Assembly: GCF_900096895.1 (NCBI RefSeq)
Contig: NZ_FMYO01000013.1
Coordinates: forward strand, 1-64,000
From: Acinetobacter kookii
GTDB taxonomy: Bacteria > Pseudomonadota > Gammaproteobacteria > Pseudomonadales > Moraxellaceae
Direction: 5' to 3'
DNA length: 64,000 nucleotides
This document shows positions 1-8,332 of the stretch, piece after piece. The notes under the pieces are model-generated. The model was not told the origin of the DNA. It searched no databases and saw only the letters and a list, made by a program, of their open reading frames with translations. The first letter of the stretch is position 1. The number at the start of each line of letters is the position of its first letter. The position numbers and the translations under genes were made by a program.

Positions 1-66
1 ACGTTCAAAATCTTGTCTTAAAATAGGTTTGAGTAATTGATGAAATACGGTATTCTGATGTGACAA
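1..66 (-). mobile_element. 5' end of an IS4-family (DUF4372-type) transposase, cut by the window edge
   Basis: Read on the reverse strand, the frame from a TTG at 66-64 is open to the window edge and encodes 22 residues containing NTVFHQLLKPI and RQDFER. From memory this matches the start of IS4-family transposases with an N-terminal DUF4372 domain, which typically begin with an NT(V/L)F.QLL.(L/P)IPR..FE pattern. The rest of the gene lies outside the window. The start codon is uncertain because no clear Shine-Dalgarno is visible. The IS terminus must lie to the right, probably between 66 and about 165, but I could not define its inverted repeat. Confidence 0.55.
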
Positions 67-67
67 A

Positions 68-130
68 ACCTGAGTCCTTTATAGTTAAAGTGTTTTTTTG
101 CACTCATATTTTAACTATTTAGACTCAGGT
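68..130. terminator. Long hairpin upstream of the IS transposase
   Basis: ACCTGAGTC (68-76) pairs with GACTCAGGT (122-130), and ATAGTTAAA (81-89) pairs with TTTAACTAT (110-118), with GTG/CAC closing the top. A T-run follows at 131-137 on the forward strand and a shorter one on the reverse strand. Its position just before the transposase start suggests a protective element that blocks outside transcription or translation of the transposase, as known for other IS4-family elements. It could instead be a plain bidirectional terminator. Confidence 0.5.
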
Positions 131-162
131 TTTTTTATTTAAAGCAAACTATGGGACAGTAG

Positions 163-202
163 TGGGGGAAGCCTCCCTTTTTTAAAGGGAGGTTTGGAGG
201 GA
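163..202 (-). repeat. Dispersed palindromic CCTCCCT-type intergenic repeat, copy 1
   Basis: The hairpin 169-180/184-195 (GCCTCCCTTT against AAAGGGAGGT) is followed by GGAGGGA. The reverse strand shows the same layout as the copies at 10025, 10149, 16110 and 16226: a CCTC-rich strand, then a self-complementary pyrimidine/purine hairpin. It lies just past the ribA stop and may also terminate ribA transcription. Confidence 0.55.
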
Positions 203-217
203 TTTATAAAAAAGAGA

Positions 218-820
218 TTAAAAATCACCTTTCTTATACATATGCGCCATGCGTTCATGTTTGGTTTTTAAATACTGGGCATTAAAAGGATTCAAACCGA
301 CAGTGAGCGGCACACGGTCAACCACATCAATGCCCAGTTCTTGTAATGCCTGAATCTTGGAAGGATTATTGGTAATCAGTTTAACTTGCTTCACCTGCAA
401 ATGGTCGAGCATGATGGTACACATGTCATAACGTCGTGCATCCGCCGGCAAGTTCAGCATCAAGTTGGCATCCACCGTATCGTGTCCCTGGTCTTGCAGG
501 GCATAGGCACGAATCTTGTTGGTCAGTCCAATACCGCGACCTTCCTGACGTAAATACAGAATCACGCCTTGACCGACTTCATTGATCAGTTTCTGGGTGG
601 CTTGCAGTTGCGGACCGCAATCGCATTTCAGTGAGGCAAAGGCATCACCGGTTAAACACTCAGAATGAATCCTGACCAATACCGGCTCAGTGGGCGGCGT
701 ATCCAGACCTTTAGAAAGTGCTACATGTTCTTCGCCCGTTTTAGGGTCTTGAAATACCGTGATTTTAAATTCACCAAAAGCGGTTGGTAATCTTGAAGTC
801 GCGACAAATTCTATGGGCAC
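218..820 (-). CDS. ribA: GTP cyclohydrolase II
   Basis: Opens GTP and releases formate and pyrophosphate to give the first pyrimidine intermediate of riboflavin synthesis, in the cytosol. It has 200 residues, the normal length for stand-alone RibA. The zinc site is visible as Cys55, Cys66 and Cys68 in [15 protein letters not shown], followed by the family motif [10 protein letters not shown] near residues 90-99. The start is GTG at 820-818. A reverse-strand TATACT at 861-856 could be its -10 box and would give a leader of about 30 nt. The gene stands alone and is not fused to ribB. Confidence 0.96.
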   Translation of the reverse strand: MPIEFVATSRLPTAFGEFKITVFQDPKTGEEHVALSKGLDTPPTEPVLVRIHSECLTGDAFASLKCDCGPQLQATQKLINEVGQGVILYLRQEGRGIGLTNKIRAYALQDQGHDTVDANLMLNLPADARRYDMCTIMLDHLQVKQVKLITNNPSKIQALQELGIDVVDRVPLTVGLNPFNAQYLKTKHERMAHMYKKGDF

Positions 821-1130
821 TGCTTAACTCGTTAAATAGTTCATTAATTGGCTAAAGTATAGCGGAATGATTGGACATTAGTTGAATTGTAAAGATGAAT
901 TTATGCAGAAGATTTTCTTTTTTGTATAAAGCGAACGATAATGGTTGATAAATAGTAAGATTATTCAGGATAATCTCGCTCATGAACAAACACCCAGTGT
1001 AGAGATTTGCCTCTAAACTGCATCGCTAGAAATGTGGCTGATTTAAAGGTGATACAATTCGATCATTATGCTCGAATAAACCCATTGACCTAGCTTAGGA
1101 TTTGCCAGGCTTTAGAAGGCTTCGCCATTT
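821..1130. other. Divergent intergenic region between ribA and dxs
   Basis: These 310 bases hold the two divergent promoters and no convincing gene. On the reverse strand TATACT (861-856) fits a ribA -10 box. On the forward strand an extended -10, TG-A-TACAAT (1050-1058), would start a dxs leader of about 65 nt. A small hairpin, TAGAG...CTCTA, lies near 1001-1016. The short reading frames here are too small and lack ribosome binding sites. Confidence 0.4.
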
Positions 1131-3038
1131 ATGTTGTATACAGAAATACCGACTCACCGCCCTGTAACTCCGTTGCTGGATGCGATTGATCATCCTCAAC
1201 AATTACGATTGCTCGAGCGTAGCCAACTAGAACAAGTGGCGGATGAGTTACGTCAGTACATTTTGTATGCAGCAGGACAAAGCGGTGGGCATTTTGGTGC
1301 CAATCTGGGTGTGATCGAACTCACGGTGGCTTTGCACTATTGTTTTAATACCCCGCATGACCGCCTGATCTGGGATGTGGGTCATCAGGCCTATCCGCAT
1401 AAAGCCTTGACCGGTCGCCGTGAACAGTTGACCACCATTCGTGCCAAAGACGGTTTGGCTGCCTTTCCTGCACGTGAAGAATCGATATTCGATACCTTTG
1501 GGGTGGGGCACTCTTCAACAGCCATTTCTGCGGGACTGGGCATGGCACTGGCGCGCCGTTACCAAAAAGACCCATGTGAAGTGGTGTCCATTATTGGTGA
1601 TGGTGCCATGACCGCCGGTATGGCCTTTGAAGCCATGAATGATGCCGTTGCACATGACGCGGATTTAATTGTGGTACTGAATGACAACGACATGTCGATT
1701 TCATGCAGTACCGGTGGTTTTGCCAAACATCTGGCTGCCATATGGGAACGGGGCCAGTCGGTCAATGTTTCGGATGAAGGTGAAGCCTATGTGCAGCCTC
1801 ATCCAGCATGGACCTATAACTCACGTTTGCACAGTGCTGCAACAGATGCTGCAGACAACCTGTTTAAAGCTATCGGTTTTGACTATTTTGGCCCATTTGA
1901 CGGTCATGATGTCAATCAGCTGGTGCAAGTGTTTAATGCCCTGAAAAAACGTAAAGGTCCGCGTTTAATTCATGTCTATACCACAAAAGGTAAAGGCTTT
2001 GCGCCTGCGGAAGCCGATCAGATTAAATACCATGCCATCAGCAAATTAAATGCTGCATCTTCAAGCAATCCAGCACCGAAATATTCCGATGTGTTTGGAC
2101 AATGGCTCTGTGATGAAGCCGCTCAAGATCAGCGTTTGCTGGCCATTACGCCGGCTATGTGTGAAGGTTCAGGCATGGTGCAGTTTGCCAAACAGTTCCC
2201 GGAACGCTTTTTTGATGTGGCGATTGCTGAACAGCATGCCGTAACATTGGCAGCAGGGATGGCCTGCGAAGGTTTAAAACCGGTCGTGGCGATTTATTCG
2301 ACTTTCCTGCAACGTGGTTATGACCAGCTGATTCATGACGTAGCCTTGCAAAATCTGGATGTTACTTTCGGCATCGACCGTGCCGGGCTGGTGGGTGAAG
2401 ATGGCCCGACCCATGCCGGGGCTTATGACTATGCCTTTATGCGTACTGTCCCGAATATGGTGATCATGGCGCCTAAAGACGAAAATGAATGTCGTCAGAT
2501 GCTGCATACTGCTTATTTATACAATGGTCCCGCAGCGGTGCGTTACCCGCGTGGCAATGGGGTAGGCGTGGAAATTCAGCAACAGATGACGGCTTTGGAG
2601 ATTGGCAAAGCAGAAATTGTGGCCAGTTTTAATGAATCTCAAGAAGACCAGATCAGCATTCTGGCATTCGGTAGCCGTGTCAGTGTGGCGGTAGAAGCAG
2701 CACAAACTCTCGCCGCTAGCCATGAGGTGGGGGTGCGTGTGGTAAATATGCGCTTCGTTAAACCCTTGGACGAGCAGATTATTGAACAGCTGGCTGCGAC
2801 AACCAGTTTATTTGTCACGGTTGAGGAACATGCCGTGATGGCTGGTGCAGGCAGTGCGGTAAACGAATACCTTGCTCAGGCACAAATTGTTAAGCCAATC
2901 TTGAATTTAGGGCTGGCAGACATCTTTATGCACCAAGCTTCGCATGCACAGATGCTGCAACAGGCCGGACTGGATGCTAAAGGCATTGAAAAATCAGTTG
3001 AATTGGCCTGGTCAAAACTTGTGCAGTCGGTGTCCTGA
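1131..3038 (+). CDS. dxs: 1-deoxy-D-xylulose-5-phosphate synthase
   Basis: Thiamine diphosphate enzyme that condenses pyruvate with glyceraldehyde 3-phosphate, the entry step of the MEP isoprenoid pathway; DXP also feeds thiamine and pyridoxal synthesis. It has 635 residues, the usual length. Visible motifs are [12 protein letters not shown] (about 49-60), the ThDP/Mg motif GDGAM (156-160) running to N170, and the catalytic glutamate E367 in AIAEQHAV, the equivalent of E. coli E370. The transketolase C-terminal domain follows. The ribosome binding site is weak (GAAGG about 11 nt upstream). A terminator follows directly, so it is probably monocistronic. Confidence 0.97.
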   Translation: MLYTEIPTHRPVTPLLDAIDHPQQLRLLERSQLEQVADELRQYILYAAGQSGGHFGANLGVIELTVALHYCFNTPHDRLIWDVGHQAYPHKALTGRREQLTTIRAKDGLAAFPAREESIFDTFGVGHSSTAISAGLGMALARRYQKDPCEVVSIIGDGAMTAGMAFEAMNDAVAHDADLIVVLNDNDMSISCSTGGFAKHLAAIWERGQSVNVSDEGEAYVQPHPAWTYNSRLHSAATDAADNLFKAIGFDYFGPFDGHDVNQLVQVFNALKKRKGPRLIHVYTTKGKGFAPAEADQIKYHAISKLNAASSSNPAPKYSDVFGQWLCDEAAQDQRLLAITPAMCEGSGMVQFAKQFPERFFDVAIAEQHAVTLAAGMACEGLKPVVAIYSTFLQRGYDQLIHDVALQNLDVTFGIDRAGLVGEDGPTHAGAYDYAFMRTVPNMVIMAPKDENECRQMLHTAYLYNGPAAVRYPRGNGVGVEIQQQMTALEIGKAEIVASFNESQEDQISILAFGSRVSVAVEAAQTLAASHEVGVRVVNMRFVKPLDEQIIEQLAATTSLFVTVEEHAVMAGAGSAVNEYLAQAQIVKPILNLGLADIFMHQASHAQMLQQAGLDAKGIEKSVELAWSKLVQSVS

Positions 3039-3073
3039 TCGGCTTAAAAATTTTAGAAACATTTTTTCCCTAA

Positions 3074-3108
3074 AAGCCCTCGTATTTGCTAAAATGCGAG
3101 GGCTTTTA
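3074..3108 (+). terminator. Rho-independent terminator after dxs
   Basis: AAAAGCCCTCG is repeated in inverted order as CGAGGGCTTTT with a 14-nt loop, and the stem ends in a T-run. It separates dxs from suhB and partly overlaps the upstream ATG in the suhB frame, which argues against that upstream start. Confidence 0.8.
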
Positions 3109-3152
3109 TGCATTATTCTTTATCAATATCTTCAAATTGTAATGGGTGTTCA

Positions 3153-3983
3153 ATGGAACCTATGGTGGTGATGGCTGCGCGTGCGGCTCAATTAGTTGGT
3201 CAAGAGCTTTTAAAAGCGCATCAAAATCGTCATAAACTCGATCTACAAGTCGAAGAAAAAGGGATTGATGGTCCGGTAACGCGCGTAGACCGTTATTTGG
3301 AACAGTTGACTATCGATACGCTACGTAAAAGCTATAAAAACCACAGCTTCCTTGGTGAAGAGTTTGGTCTGCAAGAAGGTAAAGGTCACGACGCCGACTG
3401 GTGTTGGGTGATCGATCCGCTGGATGGGACTTTAAACTTCATTAACGGTTTTCCGCATTTCTGTATTTCTATTGCTGTTCAGCACAAAGGTGTGACTCAA
3501 CACGGTGTCATTTATGATCCTGTGAAAGACGAGTTATTCTCTGCCAGTCGTGGTCGTGGTGCAATGTTGAATCAACGCCGTATTCGCGTAAATGTTAAAG
3601 ACAGCCTGCAAAATACTTTTCTTGCCGTAGGTCATGCTTACCGTGCTAAACGTAACGGTGAAGTGATTTCTTATGCAAAAAACCATTTCGATTCATTATT
3701 AAACGTAACTGAAGCGGGTGCACAATACCGTCGTGCAGGTTCTGCTGCATTAGACTTGGCATATGTAGCTGCAGGCCGTTTGGATGGTTATTTTGAACTT
3801 GGTTTGAAGCCTTGGGATATTGCAGCTGGTGAGCTTATTGTAAAAGAAGCGGGTGGTACTGTAGTGGATGCACGTGGCGGTGCCGATTCTATGGAAAATG
3901 GTCAAGTACTTGCTTGCTCTATGAAAATGCTGAAACCTTTAATGCAGGCTGTTGTTCCAGCTTGGGGTGAAGCAGCCAAGTAA
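3153..3983 (+). CDS. suhB: Inositol-1-monophosphatase family protein SuhB
   Basis: Mg-dependent phosphatase of the inositol monophosphatase fold. E. coli SuhB also acts as a Nus-type factor in rRNA antitermination. From ATG 3153 the protein has 276 residues and begins MEPMVVMAARAAQ, aligning with the E. coli N-terminus; the in-frame ATG at 3108 would overlap the dxs terminator and is rejected. Metal ligands are visible as E69/E70 (GEEFG), D88 and D91 (IDPLDGTLNF), with the closing WDIAAGELIVKEAGG motif. A weak terminator follows at 4016-4040. Its catalytic residues are intact, so either role is possible. Confidence 0.93.
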   Translation: MEPMVVMAARAAQLVGQELLKAHQNRHKLDLQVEEKGIDGPVTRVDRYLEQLTIDTLRKSYKNHSFLGEEFGLQEGKGHDADWCWVIDPLDGTLNFINGFPHFCISIAVQHKGVTQHGVIYDPVKDELFSASRGRGAMLNQRRIRVNVKDSLQNTFLAVGHAYRAKRNGEVISYAKNHFDSLLNVTEAGAQYRRAGSAALDLAYVAAGRLDGYFELGLKPWDIAAGELIVKEAGGTVVDARGGADSMENGQVLACSMKMLKPLMQAVVPAWGEAAK

Positions 3984-4015
3984 GATCGATTAAATCGAGC
4001 GATATGACAAAGAAT

Positions 4016-4040
4016 AGCTCTCCTTGCGAGGGCTTTTCTT
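4016..4040 (+). terminator. Probable terminator after suhB
   Basis: AGCTCTC (4016-4022) pairs with GAGGGCT (4028-4034), including G-U pairs, around a 5-nt loop, followed by TTTTCTT. It is a modest terminator. Confidence 0.55.
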
Positions 4041-4219
4041 ATTCTTGAATTAAATTCGTGATTTACTGAAAATACCCATGAATCAAGGTTGGAGTGTATT
4101 TTTATCCAGTAGAAAAAAGTTACAACCTGGATTGTTTGAAAATTAAACAAAATTGAGTTGTAAAATAGGCTGTTACTGAAAAAAACCGTATATATGCGCA
4201 ATTTGATCGAAAAAAATGA

Positions 4220-4528
4220 TTACTTTTTAAAATGATTCTGTTATTATGCCGCCACGCACTTAAATTTCCGTTCTTTACCTGAACATTATCTTCTAATCAT
4301 TGTATGCGCGTCCTGTCCATAGAGAGGACATATCCTTCGCGCCCCAATCGCTTAAGCGATTCCTTCAGGTTTGCGGCCGTAATCATGCGTGCGTTATATC
4401 CACATCGTCGTTATTCGGATCGCTGCTGAATTCTTATATTTTTCAGCTCTAATTGCTGTGCCGCTTTTTGCCGATGTCCATATTGTAATTTATTAAATGG
4501 AGCACCCATTTTCGGGTGAATACTCTCT
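4220..4528 (+). promoter_or_regulatory. Promoter and long structured 5' leader of the DEAD-box helicase
   Basis: An extended -10, TG-T-TATTAT (4239-4247), with TTACTT (4220-4225) as a poor -35, would start a leader of about 275 nt. The leader contains TGTCC...GGACA near 4315-4331, the 16-nt palindrome AATCGCTTAAGCGATT, and a hairpin CACCC...GGGTG at about 4503-4518. That last hairpin lies between GGAG (4499-4502) and the ATG at 4529, so folding it may bring the Shine-Dalgarno into reach. Long structured leaders are usual for cold-shock helicase mRNAs. The rest of the 3984-4528 gap is AT-rich with no gene. Confidence 0.45.
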
Positions 4529-6349
4529 ATGAGCAAAACTTTTGCTGATTTTTCCCTTGATGAGTCGTTAACACAGGCTCTAGAAGGCTTAGGCTTCACT
4601 ACGCCAACTCCTGTACAAGAACAAGCGATTCCTGCTGCACTTGAAGGTAAAGATCTTTTAGTATCAAGCCAAACCGGTTCTGGTAAAACAGCTGCATTCC
4701 TGCTTCCGACTTTGAACGCGCTTGCAAATCAAGACACTTTCGTACCGTTTAAAGAACGTATGAAAGCAATTACCCAACCGTCAATTTTGGTGATTTCACC
4801 GACGCGTGAGCTTGCACAACAAGTATGTCAGGATGCGATTGCATTCGTTCGCCATATGAAAGGCGTTCGTGTTGCTGCGATCATGGGCGGTATGCCTTTC
4901 GGTAAACAGATCCAGCAGTTAAAAGGCGCGCAGGTTGTGGTAGCGACTCCAGGTCGTTTGCTTGACCTGGTTAACCGTCGTCAAATTAAACTGGATAAAG
5001 TGGATTCATTAATTGTCGATGAAGCTGACCGTATGCTTGACCTCGGTTTCTCTGAAGACCTGGAAGCCATCAGTGATTTAGCGGTTAACCGTACACAAAC
5101 CTTAATGTTCTCTGCAACATTTGCACCACGTATCATTAATCTTGCTGAACGCATGATGAATGATCCTGAACGTATTGCAATTGAAACAGGTCATTCAACC
5201 AATACTGACATCACTCAGACTTTACATTGGACTGATGGTTTCGAGCACAAGAAAAAATTGCTTACCCACTGGTTAAATGAAGAAGATCTGGATCAGGCGG
5301 TAGTATTTGCTTCTACTCAAGAAGATACCGACATGCTGGCTGAAGAACTTTCAGAAGCGGGTCTATCTGTTGTAGCACTTCACGGTGCGATGCCACAAAC
5401 CGTACGTAACCGTCGTTTACGCAGTATTCGTGAAGGTCGTGCAAAAATCCTGGTTGCGACTGACGTTGCAGCACGTGGTCTGGACGTACCAACCATTTCG
5501 CACGTAATTAACTTCGGCCTTCCAATGAAGAATGAAGATTATGTACACCGTATTGGTCGTACCGGCCGTGCGGGTCGTACTGGTAAAGCCATTACTTTGG
5601 CAACATACCGTGAACGCGGCAAAATCCGTGCTTTGGAAGATTATTTGGAAACGCGTTTAAACGTTTCTGAAATTGAAGGCCTTGAGCCATCTCCACCTCC
5701 TGCACGTGGTAGCCGTGATGGCGGTCGTGGTCGTCGTGACGGCGGTCGTGGTGGCCGTGGCGGTTTCGGTGGCGGTCGTCGTTTTGAAGGTGAAAGTAAC
5801 TTCAAACGTCGTGAAGGCGGTGAAGATCGTCCACGTCGCAGCTATGATGACAAACCACGCAGCGAACGTCCTTCATTTGGTGAAGACCGTCCACGTCGCG
5901 AATTTAACAGCGACCGTCCGCGTCGTGAATTTAATGGCGACCGTCCGCAACGTTCTTTCGAAGATCGTCCACGTCGTGAATTCAACAGCGATCGTCCACG
6001 TCGCGAAGGTGGTTTTGAAGATCGTCCACGTCGTGACTTCGGTGATCGTCCACAACGTAGCTTTGGCGGTGAAGATCGTCCACGTCGTGACTTCGGTGAT
6101 CGTCCGCAACGCAGTTTTGGTGACAAACCGCGTTCTAACGATGACAACCGTGGCAACCGCGTAGACTATAAACCAGCGCGTGAAGGTGGTGACCGTCCAC
6201 GTCGCGAATTCAATGGCGACCGTCCGCAACGCAGCTTCGGCGACCGTCCTAAGCGTGATTTTGGTGACCGTCCACAACGCAACTTTGGTGAAGATCGTCC
6301 TAAGCGCAGTTTTGGTGAAGATCGCCCACGTCGCAAATTTAACGACTAA
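4529..6349 (+). CDS. DEAD-box ATP-dependent RNA helicase with arginine-rich repeat tail
   Basis: RNA remodelling helicase, likely active in ribosome assembly or cold adaptation. All core motifs are present: Q motif TPTPVQEQ (25-32), motif I SQTGSGKT (47-54), PTRELAQQ (91-98), DEAD (164-167), SAT (195-197), ARGLDV (315-320) and HRIGRTGRAG (340-349). The 606-residue protein has a tail from about 390 onward: first RG/RGG-rich, then about 16 repeats of the type DRPRREF / DRPQRSFG. The tail is probably disordered and RNA-binding. The tail DNA is a run of degenerate tandem repeats that opens long shadow frames. RhlE, SrmB and CsdA are all possible names; I cannot choose between them. Confidence 0.93.
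   Translation: MSKTFADFSLDESLTQALEGLGFTTPTPVQEQAIPAALEGKDLLVSSQTGSGKTAAFLLPTLNALANQDTFVPFKERMKAITQPSILVISPTRELAQQVCQDAIAFVRHMKGVRVAAIMGGMPFGKQIQQLKGAQVVVATPGRLLDLVNRRQIKLDKVDSLIVDEADRMLDLGFSEDLEAISDLAVNRTQTLMFSATFAPRIINLAERMMNDPERIAIETGHSTNTDITQTLHWTDGFEHKKKLLTHWLNEEDLDQAVVFASTQEDTDMLAEELSEAGLSVVALHGAMPQTVRNRRLRSIREGRAKILVATDVAARGLDVPTISHVINFGLPMKNEDYVHRIGRTGRAGRTGKAITLATYRERGKIRALEDYLETRLNVSEIEGLEPSPPPARGSRDGGRGRRDGGRGGRGGFGGGRRFEGESNFKRREGGEDRPRRSYDDKPRSERPSFGEDRPRREFNSDRPRREFNGDRPQRSFEDRPRREFNSDRPRREGGFEDRPRRDFGDRPQRSFGGEDRPRRDFGDRPQRSFGDKPRSNDDNRGNRVDYKPAREGGDRPRREFNGDRPQRSFGDRPKRDFGDRPQRNFGEDRPKRSFGEDRPRRKFND
5820..6345 (+). repeat. Degenerate tandem repeats encoding the helicase tail
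   Basis: Units built around GATCGTCCACGTCG and GGTGATCGTCCGCAACG recur about 16 times, about 24-33 bp each, always in the helicase frame. They are coding repeats and could expand or contract by slippage or recombination. Confidence 0.8.
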
Positions 6350-6370
6350 TAACGTTAGATTTGGGTAGTA

Positions 6371-6398
6371 AAAAACCGGTGGAAACACCGGTTTTTTT
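6371..6398 (+). terminator. Rho-independent terminator after the helicase gene
   Basis: ACCGGTG (6375-6381) and CACCGGT (6386-6392) pair around a GAAA loop, followed by a T-run. This is a strong intrinsic terminator. Confidence 0.9.
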
Positions 6399-6411
6399 AT
6401 GGGATTAATCT

Positions 6412-6439
6412 TTGACCTTGTCGAATAAAAATGTATACT
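6412..6439 (+). promoter_or_regulatory. Strong sigma-70-like promoter for a small ORF
   Basis: TTGACC (6412-6417), a 16-nt spacer and TATACT (6434-6439) lie just after the helicase terminator. Transcription would begin near 6446, about 75 nt before the small ORF at 6521. Confidence 0.6.
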
Positions 6440-6520
6440 GGATCATAGTTTGTTTTAATTCTGTTAAATATGAATAATGAATCTAATGACTATGTTGGGA
6501 ATTTTAATCAAGAGGTGATT

Positions 6521-6589
6521 ATGCCTTATATTGGTTTAATTTTATTACTCAGTAACATCGCATACTATATCTATAATTCTTTTCTGTAA
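6521..6589 (+). CDS. Very small hydrophobic membrane peptide (22 aa), unannotated type
   Basis: The frame MPYIGLILLLSNIAYYIYNS (20 residues, then FL and stop) is almost wholly hydrophobic and fits one membrane helix. A textbook Shine-Dalgarno (AAGAGGTG) lies 4 nt before the ATG, and a good promoter lies upstream at 6412-6439. An in-frame ATG at 6470 would give 39 residues but has no ribosome binding site. The ORF is too short for normal gene callers. I do not recognise a family. It could be a real small protein, a leader peptide or chance. It sits between two terminated units, helicase and mlaF, facing the same way. Confidence 0.45.
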   Translation: MPYIGLILLLSNIAYYIYNSFL

Positions 6590-6701
6590 CCCGGTCTCTT
6601 GCTGGGTCAAATAACTGACGACAATTAAAAAAATTAAAAATTATGGTAAATTGGTTGCTTTTTATCTAAAGGTAACATTTTAAACCCGAATCCTTTATAG
6701 T

Positions 6702-7556
6702 ATGCATGCTGAAAAAAATGCAGGAAAACCCTCAGCTATGAATAATCAAATGCCTCAACAAGCTCAATCTTGGATTGAAGTCAATGATTTGAGCTTTAAA
6801 CGAGGGAAACGTGTCATTTTCGATAATGTCAGTTTAAAGATTCGGCGTGGTCAGATTACCGCCATTATGGGACCTTCAGGTACAGGGAAAACGACTCTGC
6901 TCCGTTTGATTGGTGGTCAATTGACACCAGAGCACGGTGAAATTCTATTGGACGGCAAAAGTATTGCACATATGTCGCGTCAGGAATTATTTACTGCGCG
7001 CGCACGTATGGGCATGCTTTTTCAAAGTGGTGCCTTGTTTACCGATATGAGCGTCTATGAAAATGTGGCTTTTCCGTTACGTGCGCATACCCAGCTTCCT
7101 GAACATCTTATTGCAGAGCTGGTGGCACTCAAACTGGAATCGGTAGGCTTACGCGGTACCGAAAAGCTCATGCCTGCAGAACTTTCAGGCGGGATGAACC
7201 GTCGTGTGGCCCTGGCACGTGCAATTGCGCTTGATCCGGAACTGATCATGTATGATGAGCCTTTTGCCGGCCAAGACCCGATTGTAAAAGGCGTACTTAC
7301 GCGTTTAATTCGTACCTTGCGTGAAGCTCTGGATTTAACCACGATTATTGTGTCGCATGATGTGGGGGAAACCTTATCAATTGCCGACTACATCTATATT
7401 ATTGCTGAGGGTGTAATTCAGGGTGAGGGGACGCCTGCTGAATTAAAGCAGCATGAATCGGCATTTGTGCGTCAATTCTTAACCGGTGCTGCTGAAGGTC
7501 CTGTCGATTATCAATTTAGCCATAAGGCTTATTTAAGTGATGAGGTGCATTCATGA
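6702..7556 (+). CDS. mlaF: Phospholipid ABC transporter ATP-binding protein MlaF
   Basis: ATPase of the MlaFEDB complex at the inner membrane, which moves phospholipids between the inner membrane and the periplasmic carrier MlaC. Counting from the 6702 ATG, Walker A is GPSGTGKT (57-64); LSGGMNRR, the Walker B MYDEPFAGQD and the switch SHDVGE follow. The true start is more likely ATG 6738 (MNNQMPQQ): TATAGT at 6696-6701 looks like the -10 box and abuts the 6702 ATG, although AGGA lies a long 12 nt before 6738. It overlaps mlaE by 4 nt (ATGA) and is first of five genes. Confidence 0.95.
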   Translation: MHAEKNAGKPSAMNNQMPQQAQSWIEVNDLSFKRGKRVIFDNVSLKIRRGQITAIMGPSGTGKTTLLRLIGGQLTPEHGEILLDGKSIAHMSRQELFTARARMGMLFQSGALFTDMSVYENVAFPLRAHTQLPEHLIAELVALKLESVGLRGTEKLMPAELSGGMNRRVALARAIALDPELIMYDEPFAGQDPIVKGVLTRLIRTLREALDLTTIIVSHDVGETLSIADYIYIIAEGVIQGEGTPAELKQHESAFVRQFLTGAAEGPVDYQFSHKAYLSDEVHS

Positions 7557-8332
7557 ATGCTATTGCCTCATTAGGTAAACGCGTCATTGAACGCGTTCAG
7601 GGGATTGGCGTGGCAACCCAGATGTTGCTGCAAATCCTGTTTTCCATGCCGACCTGGCTTGGGGTCAAACTGTTTATTTACCAAATGTACCGGGTAGGCG
7701 TGATGTCTTTACTGATTATTGCCGTATCGGGTTTATTTATTGGTTTGGTACTGGGCTTACAGGGCTATTCCATTTTGGTCAATATTGGCTCAGAAGCCAT
7801 GCTGGGCACCATGGTATCTCTAACATTATTAAGAGAGCTGGCTCCTGTGGTGGCGGCATTACTGTTTGCAGGACGTGCCGGTTCGGCTTTAACGGCTGAA
7901 ATTGGCCTGATGAAAGCCACAGAACAGCTAGCCAGTATGGAAATGATTGGGGTCGATCCACTCAAACGGATTGTTTCACCGCGTTTATGGGCCGGAATTG
8001 TCAGCCTGCCGATGTTATCGATTATTTTTGGTGCGATTGGCATCATGGGCGGTAAAATGGTCGGCGTCGATTTTTTAGGGGTAGATGAGGGTTCTTTCTG
8101 GAGTGGCATGCAAAATAGCGTGCAGTTCTATAAAGATATTTTCAACGGGACCATTATTAAAAGCCTGGTTTTTGCATTGCTTTGTACCTGGATTGCGGTC
8201 TATCAGGGCTATGCCTGTGTACCAACGTCAGAAGGAATTGCAACATCGACTACCCGAACAGTGGTGTATTCCTCATTGTGTGTTTTAGGTTCTGATTTTG
8301 TGTTGACTGCGGTCATGTTTGGAGGTGTTTAA
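7553..8332 (+). CDS. mlaE: Phospholipid ABC transporter permease MlaE
   Basis: Integral inner-membrane permease of the Mla complex. It has 259 residues with an amphipathic N-terminus followed by several strongly hydrophobic segments and the conserved LRELAPVVAALLFAGRAGSALTAEIG-type region around residues 85-110, which is diagnostic of the MlaE/YrbE family. It overlaps mlaF by 4 nt and mlaD by 1 nt (TAATG), so translation is tightly coupled. Confidence 0.96.
   Translation: MNAIASLGKRVIERVQGIGVATQMLLQILFSMPTWLGVKLFIYQMYRVGVMSLLIIAVSGLFIGLVLGLQGYSILVNIGSEAMLGTMVSLTLLRELAPVVAALLFAGRAGSALTAEIGLMKATEQLASMEMIGVDPLKRIVSPRLWAGIVSLPMLSIIFGAIGIMGGKMVGVDFLGVDEGSFWSGMQNSVQFYKDIFNGTIIKSLVFALLCTWIAVYQGYACVPTSEGIATSTTRTVVYSSLCVLGSDFVLTAVMFGGV

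Noticed and set aside
5820-6345. Possible CRISPR-like array
   Set aside because: Units are adjacent, degenerate and in frame with the helicase; there are no unique spacers and no cas genes.
5673-6388. Long overlapping ORFs in other frames over the helicase tail
   Set aside because: The repeated, GC-biased coding sequence opens shadow frames on both strands; only the helicase frame has motifs and a start site.
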